A stretch of 64,000 nucleotides of DNA from NCBI RefSeq assembly GCF_001663155.1, contig NZ_CP015963.1, positions 1,071,001 through 1,135,000 on the forward strand, in the 5' to 3' direction. Position 1 is the stretch's first letter. Every line of letters starts with the position of its first letter. The stretch is from Altererythrobacter ishigakiensis (GTDB lineage Bacteria > Pseudomonadota > Alphaproteobacteria > Sphingomonadales > Sphingomonadaceae). The position numbers and the translations under genes are program-made. The notes below the pieces were generated by a model. The model had not been told where the DNA came from and searched no databases. It worked only from the letters and a program-made list of their open reading frames with translations. Positions 1 to 8,146 of the stretch are shown in pieces.

Positions 1-282
1 CGTGACGAGATTGTTTCCAACCCGATGATCGGTTCGGCTCATGGAGGGGTTCTCGCGTCATTGATCGACCTCACAGGGCTTTATGCCCTGCTTGCGCACG
101 GTGTGACCGCGAAGGCGACCGCTGATCTGAGGGTCGACTATCATCGACCGGCGACCTCTGGACCGCTGATCGCGACTGGTCAGGTGGTAAAGGCCGGAAG
201 GCAATTCTCGGTTGCCGAGACCAGTGTCACAGGGCCCGATGGCAAGCTGCTCGCCAGCGGCAGAGGTGCCTACATATGCTAG
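1..282 (+). CDS. PaaI-type hotdog-fold thioesterase, 5' end cut by the window
   Basis: The frame is open from base 1, so the first residues lie outside the window; 93 residues are visible. The stretch GSAHGGVLASLID is the classic HGG active-site loop of small hotdog-fold acyl-CoA thioesterases (PaaI/YdiI type), which hydrolyse acyl- or aryl-CoA thioesters in the cytoplasm. The C-terminal half has the expected alternating strand pattern ending in a short AYIC tail. The stop overlaps the start of the RND adaptor gene by seven bases, so the two are probably co-transcribed. The substrate cannot be read from sequence. A stand-alone start at base 25 is possible but would remove the usual N-terminal helix, so I treat the gene as partial. 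Confidence 0.8.
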   Translation, partial: RDEIVSNPMIGSAHGGVLASLIDLTGLYALLAHGVTAKATADLRVDYHRPATSGPLIATGQVVKAGRQFSVAETSVTGPDGKLLASGRGAYIC

Positions 283-1388
283 CGCGCCTTGCTCTTGGTG
301 TGTTGGCTGTGTTTGCGCTGACTTTGGCTGGCTGTTCAGGCAAAACTGAGGGGGATGAGACTGCGCCAGAAGCTCAGGCAGAGCCGCGCGAAGTTACGAC
401 GGCGATGGTCGAATCCCAACCGTTCGCTGAACCAGTTAAGGCATTCGGCACGATTGCAGCCCAACAGCGCAGTGCAATTGGTGCGCTTACCGAAGGGCCG
501 GTGGAACGAATTTTCGTCAAGGTCGGCGACAGGGTATCTCGCGGACAAGCGCTGTTTCGTATCCGCCAGGCCGACTATCAGCGTCGCGTAGTTGAAGCAC
601 AGGCAGCAGTCGATCTGACAAATGCGCAAGCGATTGAGGCTGAAAGGCGTTACGAGCGCGTTATGGCCCTTGCCCCAAAGGGGTTCGTTTCGAAAGCCCA
701 GGTTGACGCAGCTGAGACGGAGCTGGCTGTAGCGCGGGCGCAGAAGGCACAGGCTCAGGCGGCCCTCGGCACCGCACAGCAGGCATTGGCCGACACAATC
801 ACGCGCGCGCCATACGATGGGGTAGTAACCGCGCGGATGGTCGATGAAGGTGTATACCTCAACAATCGCTTTTCGATGGGAGGGCAATCAGCCGCGCTGG
901 AATTGCAAGAGCTCGGGATCGTTGCCGCCATCGTCAACGCGCCGCAAGAATATGTCGATGCGTTTCGACGCAACATGCCAGCGCGGGTCTACATTGAAGG
1001 ATTCGAGCAGCCATTCGACAGTACCGTGTACATCATCAACGACCGGGTCGATCCTGAAAGCCGGATGGTCGAACTGCGGCTGCCGATCCGTAATCCCGAT
1101 TACCGCATCAGTTCAGGGCTGGCAGTCAGAGCCGAGATCTCGGTGCCGCCAGTGCAAGCGATCGTTTTGCCCCGCCCGGCAATACTCGGCGACAGTGCTG
1201 CAGCCTACGTCTTTGTGGTCGTAAACGGAAAGGCACAGCGCCGGGAAGTTGCGTTCGAGAGTATCGATCTCGATCAGGTGCGTATCCGTTCAGGTCTGGA
1301 ACCCGGAGACGAGGTTATTCTCGATCCTCCGGCCACCTTGCGGAATGACGAGCCGGTCAAATCACGCCGAACCCGCGGCGCAAGCTGA
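276..1388 (+). CDS. RND efflux periplasmic adaptor (membrane fusion protein), lipoprotein
   Basis: This 370-residue protein begins with a signal peptide ending in the lipobox LAGC (Cys20), so it should be anchored in the inner membrane and face the periplasm. The order is typical of HlyD/AcrA adaptors: a lipoyl-like half (around GPVERIFVKVGDRVSRGQA), an alanine- and glutamine-rich helical hairpin (about residues 100-165), the second lipoyl half (ADTITRAPYDGVVTARMVDEGVYL), then beta-barrel domains. It links the inner-membrane RND pump to an outer-membrane channel. The RND pump gene starts one base after its stop, so the pair forms one transcription unit. No outer-membrane TolC-type gene is visible. 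The efflux substrate is unknown. Confidence 0.9.
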   Translation: MLARLALGVLAVFALTLAGCSGKTEGDETAPEAQAEPREVTTAMVESQPFAEPVKAFGTIAAQQRSAIGALTEGPVERIFVKVGDRVSRGQALFRIRQADYQRRVVEAQAAVDLTNAQAIEAERRYERVMALAPKGFVSKAQVDAAETELAVARAQKAQAQAALGTAQQALADTITRAPYDGVVTARMVDEGVYLNNRFSMGGQSAALELQELGIVAAIVNAPQEYVDAFRRNMPARVYIEGFEQPFDSTVYIINDRVDPESRMVELRLPIRNPDYRISSGLAVRAEISVPPVQAIVLPRPAILGDSAAAYVFVVVNGKAQRREVAFESIDLDQVRIRSGLEPGDEVILDPPATLRNDEPVKSRRTRGAS

Positions 1389-1389
1389 T

Positions 1390-4300
1390 ATGTGGCTTGC
1401 AGACGTTTCGATCCGGCGACCGGTATTCGCGACGATGCTGATCGCTTCGCTCGTCGTACTTGGCTTGGTCTCGTTCAACCGGCTCGGGGTCGACCTCTTT
1501 CCTGAGGTAGAGTTTCCATACGTCTCTGTAACAACCGCTCTTCCCGGCGCTTCTCCGGGCACCATGGAAACCGAAGTAACCGACGTCATAGAGGAACAGC
1601 TCAATACGATCGCCGGCTTGCGCCAGATGCGATCGATTAGCGCCGAAGGTGTAAGCATCGTCAATCTCGAGTTCGAGCTGGAGGAGGATGCCGACCTCAA
1701 GGCGCAGGAAGTACGCGACAAGATGTCGCGGCTCGCGGCCGATCTGCCTGACGATTCCGAACCGCCGGTGATCGAGAAGGTTGATCCCGATGCCGCGCCG
1801 ATCCTGTCGGTTCTCCTGTCAGGCGACATGCCCATCCGCGACCTGACCACTTTTGCAGATGAGGAGGTGAAAGAGCGATTGCAGCGCGTGCCCGGCGTCG
1901 GTTCGGTCGAGCTGGTTGGCGGGAGAGAACGCGAAATGCGCATATGGCTCGATGCGGCTACGATGCGCGCGCGTGGAGTAACGGCAGACGATGTGCTCGG
2001 CGCGATCCAACGCGAGAATGCTGAGCTGCCGGGCGGGCGCCTGGTTACCGAGGGGCGTACGCGCCAGTTCGGCATCCGCACCCTTGCCGAAGCACGAACG
2101 GCGGCGGAATTTGCCGCAATACCCATCCTTTACCGGCCCAATGGACAGACTGTTCGGATCGGCGATGTAGGGCGGGTCGAGGACTCCATTGAGGACGAGG
2201 AGAGCTATGCCCAGCTCGATGGGGAACCGGGCGTTGTTCTCGAAGTCCGCAAGCAAAGCGGCGAGAACACGGTCGCGGTGGCAGAACAGATCCGCGCAGA
2301 AATCGAAAGCATCCGGACCACCGCTCCCGAGGGCGTCAATTTCATCATCGCTCGCGACACATCTCGCTTCATTGAACAGGCCATTGGCGACGTGCTGTTC
2401 GACCTCTTCATTGCCGTGGTGTTGGTGGTGGCGGTGACATTCCTGTTTCTCCTTAGCTGGCGCGCAACTGTCATCGTGCTGCTCGCCATTCCGACCTCGA
2501 TTGTCGCAACCTTTGTTGCCTTCGCGGCTTTCGATTTCACCGTTAACATGGTCACGCTACTAGCTCTGACTGTCGCTATCGGGTTGTTGGTCGACGATGC
2601 CATCGTTGTGGTCGAGGCGGTCCAGAACGACGTCGATGAAGGGAAAGATGCGACCGAAGCCGCCCACACTGCAACCAGACGAGTGGCCTTGGCTGTGCTG
2701 GCTGGCACATTCGCGACGCTCGCGGTTTTTGTGCCGATCGCCTTCATGGAAGGAATTGTTGGTCGTTTCTTCTTTCAATACGGTCTGGCAATCGTCTTTT
2801 CGGTCAGCGTGTCGATGCTGGTCGCCTTCACGCTCACACCAGCACTATCGGCAAGGTTGCTGCGCCCCGAACATGCGGAAAGTGGCTGGCTCGGACGCAT
2901 TGAACGGTTCCATATCGGGATGCGTCAACGCTACGAAAGGCTGGTCTCTTGGGCGATCAACCGCCGTTATCTCGTGCTTGGGGGCGCGCTCGCTAGCGTG
3001 CTGATCGGCGGATTTTTTGCCGCGCTCGTTCCAAGCACCTTCATGTCCACCACGGACCGATCCGAGTTCCTTGCGACGGTTAAGCTCCCTCAGGGCACAG
3101 GGGTTTCCGAGGCGAAGAAGGCGGCAGAGCAGGTCGATTCCTCGCTGCGCCAGAATCCGGAAGTCGAACTCGTTTTCGTGAGTGCAGGCAGCGGAACCAA
3201 TCCGAAGATCAACGAGCTGGATGTCTATATCGGGCTGAGCCCCAAGCGGTCGCGCGAGGCGACGCAGGACGACGTGATGACCTTCGCGCGGAACGAGATA
3301 CTGGGAGATGTTCCGGCCGCACGGGAGGTGTCCGTGGAGGAGGTTCCATGGGTATCGGGCGCCGGGGTCGGACAGACTGCAATTGAATTGATCATAACCG
3401 GACCTGACACCGCAGCCATCAACGAATACGCGCGGTGGCTGGAGGGCGAGCTGGCCGCACGATCCGAATTTGTCGACGTACGCTCGTCTTACGAAGGTGG
3501 CAGGCCGGAACTGCAGATCGTCCTCGACCGCGACCGAGCCGCCGATCTCGGGATTTCGGCGCGCAGCCTGGCCGCCGCATCGCGAACGCTGGTTGGCGGA
3601 AGCGATGCAGGCACGTTCGAGGCTGATGGACGTCGCTATGACATTCGCGTTCGTTTGGAGGAAAGGGAACGACAGGGGCTTGGCGATGTCGAGGCAATTC
3701 CGCTCAGGACCGGACAGGGCACGCTAGTCGATCTGGCTGCCATTGCCGATGTTGACGTTGCGTTGAGCGCTGCGGAAATCGAGCGCATCGATCGATCGCG
3801 CCAGATTTCAGTGCTCGCCAATACGGCTCCCGGTGTGGCGCTGAGCGTTGCCGTGGCTGATGTGGAAGAGTTGCTCACCGCCAATCCGCCACCTGCCGGC
3901 TTGGCGACGCGAATGGAAGGCACTGCCCGTCGCCTCGCCGAAACCAGCGAGGCGATTATCTTTGCATTCGCGCTCGCAATCGTCGCGCTCTACATCGTGC
4001 TCGCCAGCCAGTTCAACAGCTTCGGGCAACCCATCATTATTATGCTTACGGCACCACTGTCGTTCTCCGGCGCCTACTTCCTGATGTGGGCGGCGGGCCA
4101 GGAAATGAGCCTGTTCGCACAAATCGGCATGATCGCTCTGATGGGGATTGTGATGAAGAACGGTATCTTGCTGGTCGATCTCGCCAATCGGTATTGCGAA
4201 GCTGGTAAGGATGCGGCTTCTGCAATGCGCGACGCCGCGCCAGAACGCTTACGACCCGTCCTCATGACCGCGCTTGCGGCCGTATTCGGGATGCTGCCAG

Positions 4301-4482
4301 TAGCGCTGGCGCAGTCAGATGCAGCCGAGTGGCGCAATGCTATGGGCTTCATCATCATCGGCGGGTTGACCACTTCGACTTTCCTGACGCTGCTGGTTGT
4401 CCCGGCTGCCTACGCGGCAGCCTCGGACTTACGAAGTGTCGTGACCAATTTCCGATCCCAGTTTTTGCAGAGACCTTCGTAG
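1390..4482 (+). CDS. RND efflux permease, AcrB/HAE1-like
   Basis: At 1030 residues this is full length for an inner-membrane RND drug/proton antiporter. The ATG at 1390 gives MWLADVSIRRPVFATML, the standard N-terminus of the family; an upstream in-frame ATG at 1249 would only read through the adaptor gene. The first membrane helix is followed by GVDLFPEVEFPYVSV. Two large periplasmic loops and the central and C-terminal membrane blocks (for example TVAIGLLVDDAIVVVE and IGMIALMGIVMKNGILLVD) are all present. It would use the proton gradient to export small molecules with the adaptor encoded just upstream. Shorter loops suggest the MexD/MdtB-like or export-unknown branch, but I cannot assign a substrate. 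Confidence 0.93.
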   Translation: MWLADVSIRRPVFATMLIASLVVLGLVSFNRLGVDLFPEVEFPYVSVTTALPGASPGTMETEVTDVIEEQLNTIAGLRQMRSISAEGVSIVNLEFELEEDADLKAQEVRDKMSRLAADLPDDSEPPVIEKVDPDAAPILSVLLSGDMPIRDLTTFADEEVKERLQRVPGVGSVELVGGREREMRIWLDAATMRARGVTADDVLGAIQRENAELPGGRLVTEGRTRQFGIRTLAEARTAAEFAAIPILYRPNGQTVRIGDVGRVEDSIEDEESYAQLDGEPGVVLEVRKQSGENTVAVAEQIRAEIESIRTTAPEGVNFIIARDTSRFIEQAIGDVLFDLFIAVVLVVAVTFLFLLSWRATVIVLLAIPTSIVATFVAFAAFDFTVNMVTLLALTVAIGLLVDDAIVVVEAVQNDVDEGKDATEAAHTATRRVALAVLAGTFATLAVFVPIAFMEGIVGRFFFQYGLAIVFSVSVSMLVAFTLTPALSARLLRPEHAESGWLGRIERFHIGMRQRYERLVSWAINRRYLVLGGALASVLIGGFFAALVPSTFMSTTDRSEFLATVKLPQGTGVSEAKKAAEQVDSSLRQNPEVELVFVSAGSGTNPKINELDVYIGLSPKRSREATQDDVMTFARNEILGDVPAAREVSVEEVPWVSGAGVGQTAIELIITGPDTAAINEYARWLEGELAARSEFVDVRSSYEGGRPELQIVLDRDRAADLGISARSLAAASRTLVGGSDAGTFEADGRRYDIRVRLEERERQGLGDVEAIPLRTGQGTLVDLAAIADVDVALSAAEIERIDRSRQISVLANTAPGVALSVAVADVEELLTANPPPAGLATRMEGTARRLAETSEAIIFAFALAIVALYIVLASQFNSFGQPIIIMLTAPLSFSGAYFLMWAAGQEMSLFAQIGMIALMGIVMKNGILLVDLANRYCEAGKDAASAMRDAAPERLRPVLMTALAAVFGMLPVALAQSDAAEWRNAMGFIIIGGLTTSTFLTLLVVPAAYAAASDLRSVVTNFRSQFLQRPS

Positions 4483-4935
4483 GAAGGAGCGCTGGCTTCG
4501 TCGTTACCATTTTTTGTGATCAGCGCGCGGTCGAACAGATATTGTCCGCTTTCCACCCTCATTATGAGACGTTGGCGATCTATCAGAATGTCCGCTATCA
4601 GGATTGCGCAGAAGCTATCTTAATGTCTTAAATGAGGGCGCAAATCGGAAGCACCTTCTCGGCAGGACTGGTTGCTCACGCTCTGATTGTGGAGTGGGCA
4701 AATGCTTCCCTAGATCAGTCAGTGCATTCGACTGGCACCACTCGTGCACATTGGAACTTGACAGGCACACCGTACGCAGTAGCACTGCTGTGTTTTGGGA
4801 AAAAGTGCAATAAAATCAGTGCGCGAAACGCTCAAGGTGCTCGGTAGAGAGGGCGCTATTGAATGCCGCCCGGTCCCCGCAAATGACAGTATTTCCAAGG
4901 GTTCCGGGGGCAGTTTGGACAGGGGCGAATGCCAT
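4483..4935. other. Non-coding stretch before the tandem recombinases
   Basis: About 450 bases without a convincing gene separate the RND pump from the first recombinase. Short open frames here have no start signal and no recognisable protein. The stretch contains two copies of TGTCCGCT (4543-4550, 4589-4596) and the 15-bp direct repeat at 4765-4779 that I propose as an attachment site. It lacks a tRNA gene. Base composition is more AT-rich than the genes on either side, as expected at an insertion boundary. Confidence 0.6.
4765..4779. repeat. Left copy of 15-bp direct repeat, candidate attL
   Basis: The sequence GCACACCGTACGCAG occurs here and again at 41855-41869. Both copies are preceded by CTTGAC two or three bases upstream. 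In the 11 bases following the repeat all six mismatches are transitions, which suggests common origin. This copy runs into an inverted repeat, GCAGT-AGC-ACTGC (4776-4788). It lies about 160 bases before the likely start of the first tyrosine recombinase, the normal position of an attachment site. The att role is inferred. Confidence 0.5.
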
Positions 4936-6108
4936 ATGGTCCCCAAACGTCGAATGTCTGCGCGCAGAGCGCTTCTTGATGGCAATTTTGCCCGTCGCAA
5001 ATTGCCGCTGCGCGAGCGCGAATATTGCATCTGGGACACCGAACTTGCAGGCTTCGGTCTGCGCGTGAGGCCGAGCGGGAATTACTTCTGGTTCGTTCGC
5101 TTGCGCCATCGCGGTAAGCATCGCCGCATCACCCTTGGCCGAACCGACGAGCTTGAGGCGGAGCTGGCGAGGGCGCAGGCCCGTCGCATCCTTGCCGAAG
5201 CCGCGCTCGATGGATTGCCCAAGCGCGCAGTGGTGAAGGCCACTCCGACGATGACGGATTTCGTTGAGGCCAATTGGGATGATCTTTCGCGCGTCTGGAA
5301 GCCATCGACCACAAAGCGGAACTGGAATGCGTGGCGGCTCACCATCAAGCCCACATTTGGTGACACGCGCGTAGCGGACATCCTCCCACCAGACATCCAC
5401 CGCTGGCGCGATGGATGCGCGGGAGAGAGCGAGGTGAAGTTCAACCGCGCCGTGCCCGTTCTGTCAGCGCTGTTCAAATATGCCGAAGCGCTCAAGATGC
5501 GTCGGCCAGGTTCGAACCCCTGCCGAGGCATGCCGCGCTACAAGCGGCAAAGCGTCGAACGTTATTTGACGCCAGCCGAGTATCGCAGGATCGGAGCGGC
5601 ATTGCGTGAGGCTGAGGAAGACCGACCGGCAGAGGTCGCAATCGCTCGCCTGCTCTTGTTCACCGGCGCGCGCGTGGGCGAAATCGAGAATCTGCGCTGG
5701 GAGTGGGTGATGCCGCCCCGACTGCTGCTGCCAGACAGCAAGACCGGCCCCAAGGTGATTTGGCTCAACACGCAGGCGCAGGATGTCCTTGCCGGGATCG
5801 AGCGGCGCGAGGATTGCGAGCTGGTATTCCCGAACCGTACTGGCAAACGCCCGCTCAACTTCGATACGTGGTGGTACAGCTTTCGGCGGCGATGCGCTTT
5901 GCCTGACGTTCGCATCCACGACCTGCGCCATAGCTTCGCTTCGACCGCGATCATGGACAACGTGCCGCTATCGACCATCGGCAAGCTGCTGGGCCACAAA
6001 CTGGTCGAGACAACCGCCAAATATGCGCATCTGTCCGATGACGTGATCGGCGAAGCCGCCGAGCGGGTATCAGGCTCGCTGGCGCAGGCGATTGGCCTAA
6101 GGCCATGA
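4936..6108 (+). CDS. Tyrosine recombinase/integrase, first of a tandem pair
   Basis: The protein has the layout of phage- and island-type integrases. An Arm-DNA-binding domain comes first (GFGLRVRPSGNYFWFVRLRH), then a SAM-like core-binding domain (about residues 100-190), then the catalytic domain with Arg in LFTGARVGEIENLRW, the box IHDLRHSFAS and LLGHKLVETTAKYAHL carrying His and the nucleophilic Tyr. It would cut and rejoin DNA at an attachment site. I chose ATG 4936 (MVPKRRMSARRALLDG); the frame is open upstream to 4795, but that part shows no family features. The last four bases overlap the next recombinase start (ATGA), so the two are translated together. The candidate att repeat lies just upstream. 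Confidence 0.9.
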   Translation: MVPKRRMSARRALLDGNFARRKLPLREREYCIWDTELAGFGLRVRPSGNYFWFVRLRHRGKHRRITLGRTDELEAELARAQARRILAEAALDGLPKRAVVKATPTMTDFVEANWDDLSRVWKPSTTKRNWNAWRLTIKPTFGDTRVADILPPDIHRWRDGCAGESEVKFNRAVPVLSALFKYAEALKMRRPGSNPCRGMPRYKRQSVERYLTPAEYRRIGAALREAEEDRPAEVAIARLLLFTGARVGEIENLRWEWVMPPRLLLPDSKTGPKVIWLNTQAQDVLAGIERREDCELVFPNRTGKRPLNFDTWWYSFRRRCALPDVRIHDLRHSFASTAIMDNVPLSTIGKLLGHKLVETTAKYAHLSDDVIGEAAERVSGSLAQAIGLRP

Positions 6109-7307
6109 CCGCCGCCAGTCTCAAGAAGATCGTCGAGGAGGCGCTTGCCGAGGTTGGGGCAACCGTCAACTTCAAGCTCGTTCCCAAAGGCAAGGCGCGC
6201 ACCACGACCTGGCTCGGTGTCGAGCACGGCTTTGGCATCCGCCACTATCCGAGCGGTCGCAATGTCTACATCGTCCAGACCCGCATGGCAGGTCGTATGC
6301 GCACCGTGACAATCGGGCCTGCGTCGGTCCTCACGCGCTACCAGGCGCAAATGGTTGCGCGCCGCGTAATCGCTTACGCGCAGGTCGGTCGCGATCCGGC
6401 GACCGAACGTCAACGAATCCGGTCCGCTCCGAGCTTCGCCGAATTCGTGACCGAGTATTGGGATCGCTGGGCACCACGCTGGAAAGCATCGACCCTGGAA
6501 ACGCACACCGGCTACCGCCGCCGCTATCTCGATGACGCCTTTGCTGGGGTCTACATCGACGAACTCAACGAGGGCCATGTGACGAGCTGGTTTGCGGACC
6601 TCAACAATCGGACCGGGCCGGGAGCGTCAAACCGAACCTTTGAAATCCTCAAGCACATGCTGAACAAGGCCGAGGAATGGGGCTACCGGCTCGAAAACAC
6701 CAACCCGTGCCGCTCCGTCCGGCCCAACCGCAAGCGCCAGTGCGAGCGCTTCCTTACCAATGATGAGCTGGCCCGTCTGGGTGCGGAGTTGGCGAAGCTG
6801 CGATCATCGGACGACCGCACGAAGCAATGCGCGGGTGCGGCTATCACGCTGTTGCTGCTGACAGGTTGCCGGAAGAGCGAAATCCTCACGCTCGAATGGA
6901 GCGACATCAAGGGCAACCGACTGCACTTGCGCGACAGCAAGACCGGACCACGAACGGTATGGCTGGGCTCGGCAGCCCGCGAAGTAATTGGCACGCTACC
7001 GCGCTTCGAGAGGATTCCATACCCGTTCTGGAATTACAGCTACCGCAAGCCGCTGCGGTGCGTGAATGGATTCTGGCGCAGGCTCAGAGACGAAGCCGGA
7101 CTACCCGGCGTTCGCATCCACGACCTGCGTCACACCTATGCCAGCCACGCGGCGATGAACAAGGAAACCTTGCCGATGATCGGGCGTCTGCTCGGCCATG
7201 CCAATGTGCAGACGACTGCTCGATATGCTCACCTCGATGACGAGCATTTGCTTGATGCAGCACAGAAAATAGGAGATGCGATCAAAGACATGCTTGCGCG
7301 CGCCTAG
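6105..7307 (+). CDS. Tyrosine recombinase/integrase, second of a tandem pair
   Basis: This 400-residue integrase starts inside the stop of the previous one (ATGA overlap). It has an N-terminal arm-binding region (GFGIRHYPSGRNVYIVQTRM), a core-binding domain (SFAEFVTEYWDRWAPRWKAS) and a catalytic domain with Arg in LLTGCRKSEILTLEW, IHDLRHTYAS and LLGHANVQTTARYAHL. It is clearly related to its partner but not a recent copy: motifs are shared (SKTGP, NPCR) while the rest differs widely. A coupled pair of complete recombinases suggests they act together at one site, possibly as a mixed complex; this is inference. They face the anaerobic gene block. Confidence 0.9.
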   Translation: MTAASLKKIVEEALAEVGATVNFKLVPKGKARTTTWLGVEHGFGIRHYPSGRNVYIVQTRMAGRMRTVTIGPASVLTRYQAQMVARRVIAYAQVGRDPATERQRIRSAPSFAEFVTEYWDRWAPRWKASTLETHTGYRRRYLDDAFAGVYIDELNEGHVTSWFADLNNRTGPGASNRTFEILKHMLNKAEEWGYRLENTNPCRSVRPNRKRQCERFLTNDELARLGAELAKLRSSDDRTKQCAGAAITLLLLTGCRKSEILTLEWSDIKGNRLHLRDSKTGPRTVWLGSAAREVIGTLPRFERIPYPFWNYSYRKPLRCVNGFWRRLRDEAGLPGVRIHDLRHTYASHAAMNKETLPMIGRLLGHANVQTTARYAHLDDEHLLDAAQKIGDAIKDMLARA

Positions 7308-7390
7308 ATAAAGTCAGATTGAAATCGCTATGAATACTATAGCCCCGTACAAGTAAGTCAAATCGTTGCCTCTCAAGTCACCCGGGCCGG

Positions 7391-8146
7391 CTAACGAAAT
7401 CGAAGCGTGATCTGGCTTTCCGCCGAGAGCCTCAGCTGGTTGATCGAGAGCTTGTTTTCCGGAAGGTCGCCAAGCGTTGACCGAACTTCGCCGGAGACCG
7501 CTTGCTGAATTGCATAGGTACCGCGATAGCCACGACCGGCAAGGTCGCTGGCCATGGTGAGCACGTCCTCCTCGTCAAGCAAGTCGCTGTGTACGGTCGT
7601 GCGCACCTCGAATGGGACCGTGTTCTGGCTGCACAACAGGTCCAGCGTCGATGAAAACCGGGAACAGCCTTTGACGCCGGTCACACGCTGAAACTTGGTA
7701 GGCGGCGCCTTATAATCGAGCGCGATCCAGTCGAGCAATCGCGCTTCGAGCAATCGGGCGACCACATCGGGACGCAGACCGTTGGTGTCGAGCTTGAGGG
7801 CAAATCCCATCGCTTTGACCTTCACCGCGAAATCGAACAGCCCGCGCCAACTCGTCGCCTCCCCGCCGGAAAGCACAACGCCATCGAGCAACCCCCGACG
7901 TCTGGTGAGGAACGCAAAAATTTCCTCCTCGCCTATGCTGCCTTGTCCCAGCACGATTTGAGGGTTGTGGCAGTATCCGCAACGCATGTTGCAGCCTGCA
8001 ACCCAGATGATACAGGCGACCCGGTCCGGAAAATCCAGCATCGTAAAGGGGGTCAGCCCGTGAAACGGGACGGCGGCACGCCTTTCGACGTGCCGTCTGC
8101 CCTCCGGCAATGTTGCAACCGATTCCATCTCAGTGCGGTGATGCAA
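7391..8146 (-). CDS. nrdG: Anaerobic ribonucleoside-triphosphate reductase activating protein, radical SAM
   Basis: This 251-residue protein carries the radical SAM motif CNMRCGYC near residue 53, followed by VVLSGGEAT, typical of glycyl-radical activases of the NrdG2 kind. It would use a [4Fe-4S] cluster and S-adenosylmethionine to place the glycyl radical on NrdD. Its start overlaps the end of nrdD by 17 bases, so the two genes form one operon read leftward. It belongs to the oxygen-free dNTP supply of the block. A second Met at residue 7 is an alternative start. Confidence 0.9.
   Translation of the reverse strand: MHHRTEMESVATLPEGRRHVERRAAVPFHGLTPFTMLDFPDRVACIIWVAGCNMRCGYCHNPQIVLGQGSIGEEEIFAFLTRRRGLLDGVVLSGGEATSWRGLFDFAVKVKAMGFALKLDTNGLRPDVVARLLEARLLDWIALDYKAPPTKFQRVTGVKGCSRFSSTLDLLCSQNTVPFEVRTTVHSDLLDEEDVLTMASDLAGRGYRGTYAIQQAVSGEVRSTLGDLPENKLSINQLRLSAESQITLRFR

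Noticed and set aside
4543..4596. Two TGTCCGCT copies in the left non-coding stretch
   Set aside because: Eight bases is too short to call an element.
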